From an uncultured Clostridia bacterium (GTDB lineage Bacteria > Bacillota > Clostridia > Christensenellales > CASEPJ01), in the NCBI GenBank assembly GCA_949289715.1, contig CASEPJ010000128.1:1-6959 (forward strand): DNA of 6,959 nt, given 5' to 3'. Below the pieces are notes generated by a model. It saw only the letters and a program-made list of their open reading frames with translations, did no database searches and was not told the DNA's origin. A program made the position numbers and the translations under genes. This document shows positions 6,049 to 6,959 of the stretch, in pieces. Numbering within the stretch: position 1 is the first letter of the stretch; each line of letters opens with the position of its first letter.

Positions 6049-6959
6049 ATGAAATGGTGTAAAATAGAAGTAGAAACAAATTCACAAACGGCAGACCTTG
6101 TAAGCGACATTATGTTTGAATTAGGTATGGACGGGGTCGAAATAACGGACAGAAACAATTTATCTTTTCTTGCCTCGGACAGTAAAAGATGGGACTATGT
6201 TGACGATGAATTCGTAAAAAATTATCCCGACAAAGTTACCGCAAAGGGAATGGTATCTCCAAATTTATGCGAAAGCATCGTTGAGCAATTGAGAGAAAAG
6301 CTTAACGAATGTAAAGAGCTTTTTACTTTGGATTTCGGTTCGCTTAATATAACGGTTAATAGCGTTGACGATAAAGGTTGGGCAGACGGCTGGAAAAAAT
6401 ATTATAAACCTTTTGCAATAGATAATGTTATGATTGTTCCTAAATGGGAAAGCAGTACATCAAAAAAAATCAAAGTTATTTTAGATCCCGGTATTGCTTT
6501 CGGAACCGGAAATCATGCGACTACGGCAGGCTGTATTAAGTTAATGCAGAAAATAGAAGTAAAAAATAAAAAAATATTGGATATGGGATGCGGCAGCGGA
6601 ATTTTGGGAATTACCGCATTGAAATTAGGGGCGTCGCATTGTGATTTCTGTGATATTTCTCAAGATGCATATAAAATGACTAAAGAAAATGCCGGGTATA
6701 ATAATATTCCATTAAACTATATGGAAGTTTTTTTGGGAGATATATTGACAGATTGTAATTTAAGAATGAAATTGGAATCTAAAAAATACGATATTGTTTT
6801 AGCCAATTTAACGGCAGGAATATTATCGGAATTTTGTAACTTCTTTAAAAAAGCTTTGAAAAATAGCGGTTTTTTAATTGCAAGCGGAATTATTGCTGAA
6901 AGAAAGCAAGAAATAGCACAAAAATATTCTTCTTCGGGCTTTATTATAAAAGAAAGTTT
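6049..6959 (+). CDS. prmA: Ribosomal protein L11 methyltransferase (3' end beyond window)
   Basis: PrmA trimethylates ribosomal protein L11 using S-adenosylmethionine. I translated 303 residues with no stop before the window edge; family members are about 290-315 residues, so only a short tail is missing. The N-terminal substrate-recognition domain (about 1-100) opens with M-K-W-C-K-I-E-V and is followed by a linker with W-A-D-G-W-K-K-Y-Y-K-P-F (111-122). The class I methyltransferase domain carries the PrmA signature D-P-G-I-A-F-G-T-G-N-H-A-T-T (146-159), the SAM-binding L-D-M-G-C-G-S-G-I-L (177-186) and A-N-L-T-A-G-I-L (252-259), a variant of the usual A-N-I-L-A block. The ATG at 6049 has GGAG at 6040-6043, five bases upstream. 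It follows the GH2 gene by 270 bases, with a putative promoter and a palindrome of its own, and is probably not part of the sugar locus. In many Firmicutes prmA lies near dnaJ or rsmE; whether that holds here is outside the window. Confidence 0.93.
   Translation, partial: MKWCKIEVETNSQTADLVSDIMFELGMDGVEITDRNNLSFLASDSKRWDYVDDEFVKNYPDKVTAKGMVSPNLCESIVEQLREKLNECKELFTLDFGSLNITVNSVDDKGWADGWKKYYKPFAIDNVMIVPKWESSTSKKIKVILDPGIAFGTGNHATTAGCIKLMQKIEVKNKKILDMGCGSGILGITALKLGASHCDFCDISQDAYKMTKENAGYNNIPLNYMEVFLGDILTDCNLRMKLESKKYDIVLANLTAGILSEFCNFFKKALKNSGFLIASGIIAERKQEIAQKYSSSGFIIKES

Overview
The window looks like part of an AT-rich chromosome of a Bacillota-type bacterium, probably Clostridia-like and perhaps gut-associated. 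Support for this is strong AGGAG-type ribosome binding sites before every gene, nearly pure A/T spacers, TATAAT-type promoters, use of the standard bacterial code, and a carbohydrate-catabolism gene set of a kind common in uncultured anaerobic Firmicutes. The taxonomic guess is inference; there is no rRNA or marker gene beyond prmA.

Layout. Positions 1-74 are an AT-rich tail. On the minus strand lie two genes read right to left: a 576-residue protein related to the GxGYxYP putative glycoside hydrolase family (2917 down to 1187), then a 322-residue uroporphyrinogen-decarboxylase-like (URO-D superfamily) protein that is not HemE (1043 down to 75). The second has its own convincing extended -10 promoter in the 143-base gap. 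A 590-base, extremely AT-rich divergent intergenic region (2918-3507) follows, with a good promoter facing right, a weaker one facing left, and a decamer TC(A/G)ATTTTAA that recurs in it. On the plus strand comes a 756-residue GH2 beta-mannosidase-like enzyme (3508-5778), a 270-base AT-rich spacer with a striking GC-containing palindrome on the -10 element, and the start of prmA (6049 to the right edge, lacking only its last residues).

How they may work together. The GH2 enzyme, the GxGYxYP-like protein and the URO-D-like protein are plausibly one small carbohydrate-use locus organised around the shared divergent control region. None of the three has a visible signal peptide, so they should act in the cytoplasm on imported oligosaccharides or glycosides. 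No transporter, transcription factor, corrinoid protein or mobile element is visible, so substrate and regulator remain unknown. prmA is a housekeeping gene and marks the right border of the locus.

The least understood pieces are the pairing of a URO-D-like protein with putative glycosidases, the repeated decamer in the divergent region, and the palindrome before prmA. I do not see evidence for a defence system, CRISPR array, transposon or RNA gene.
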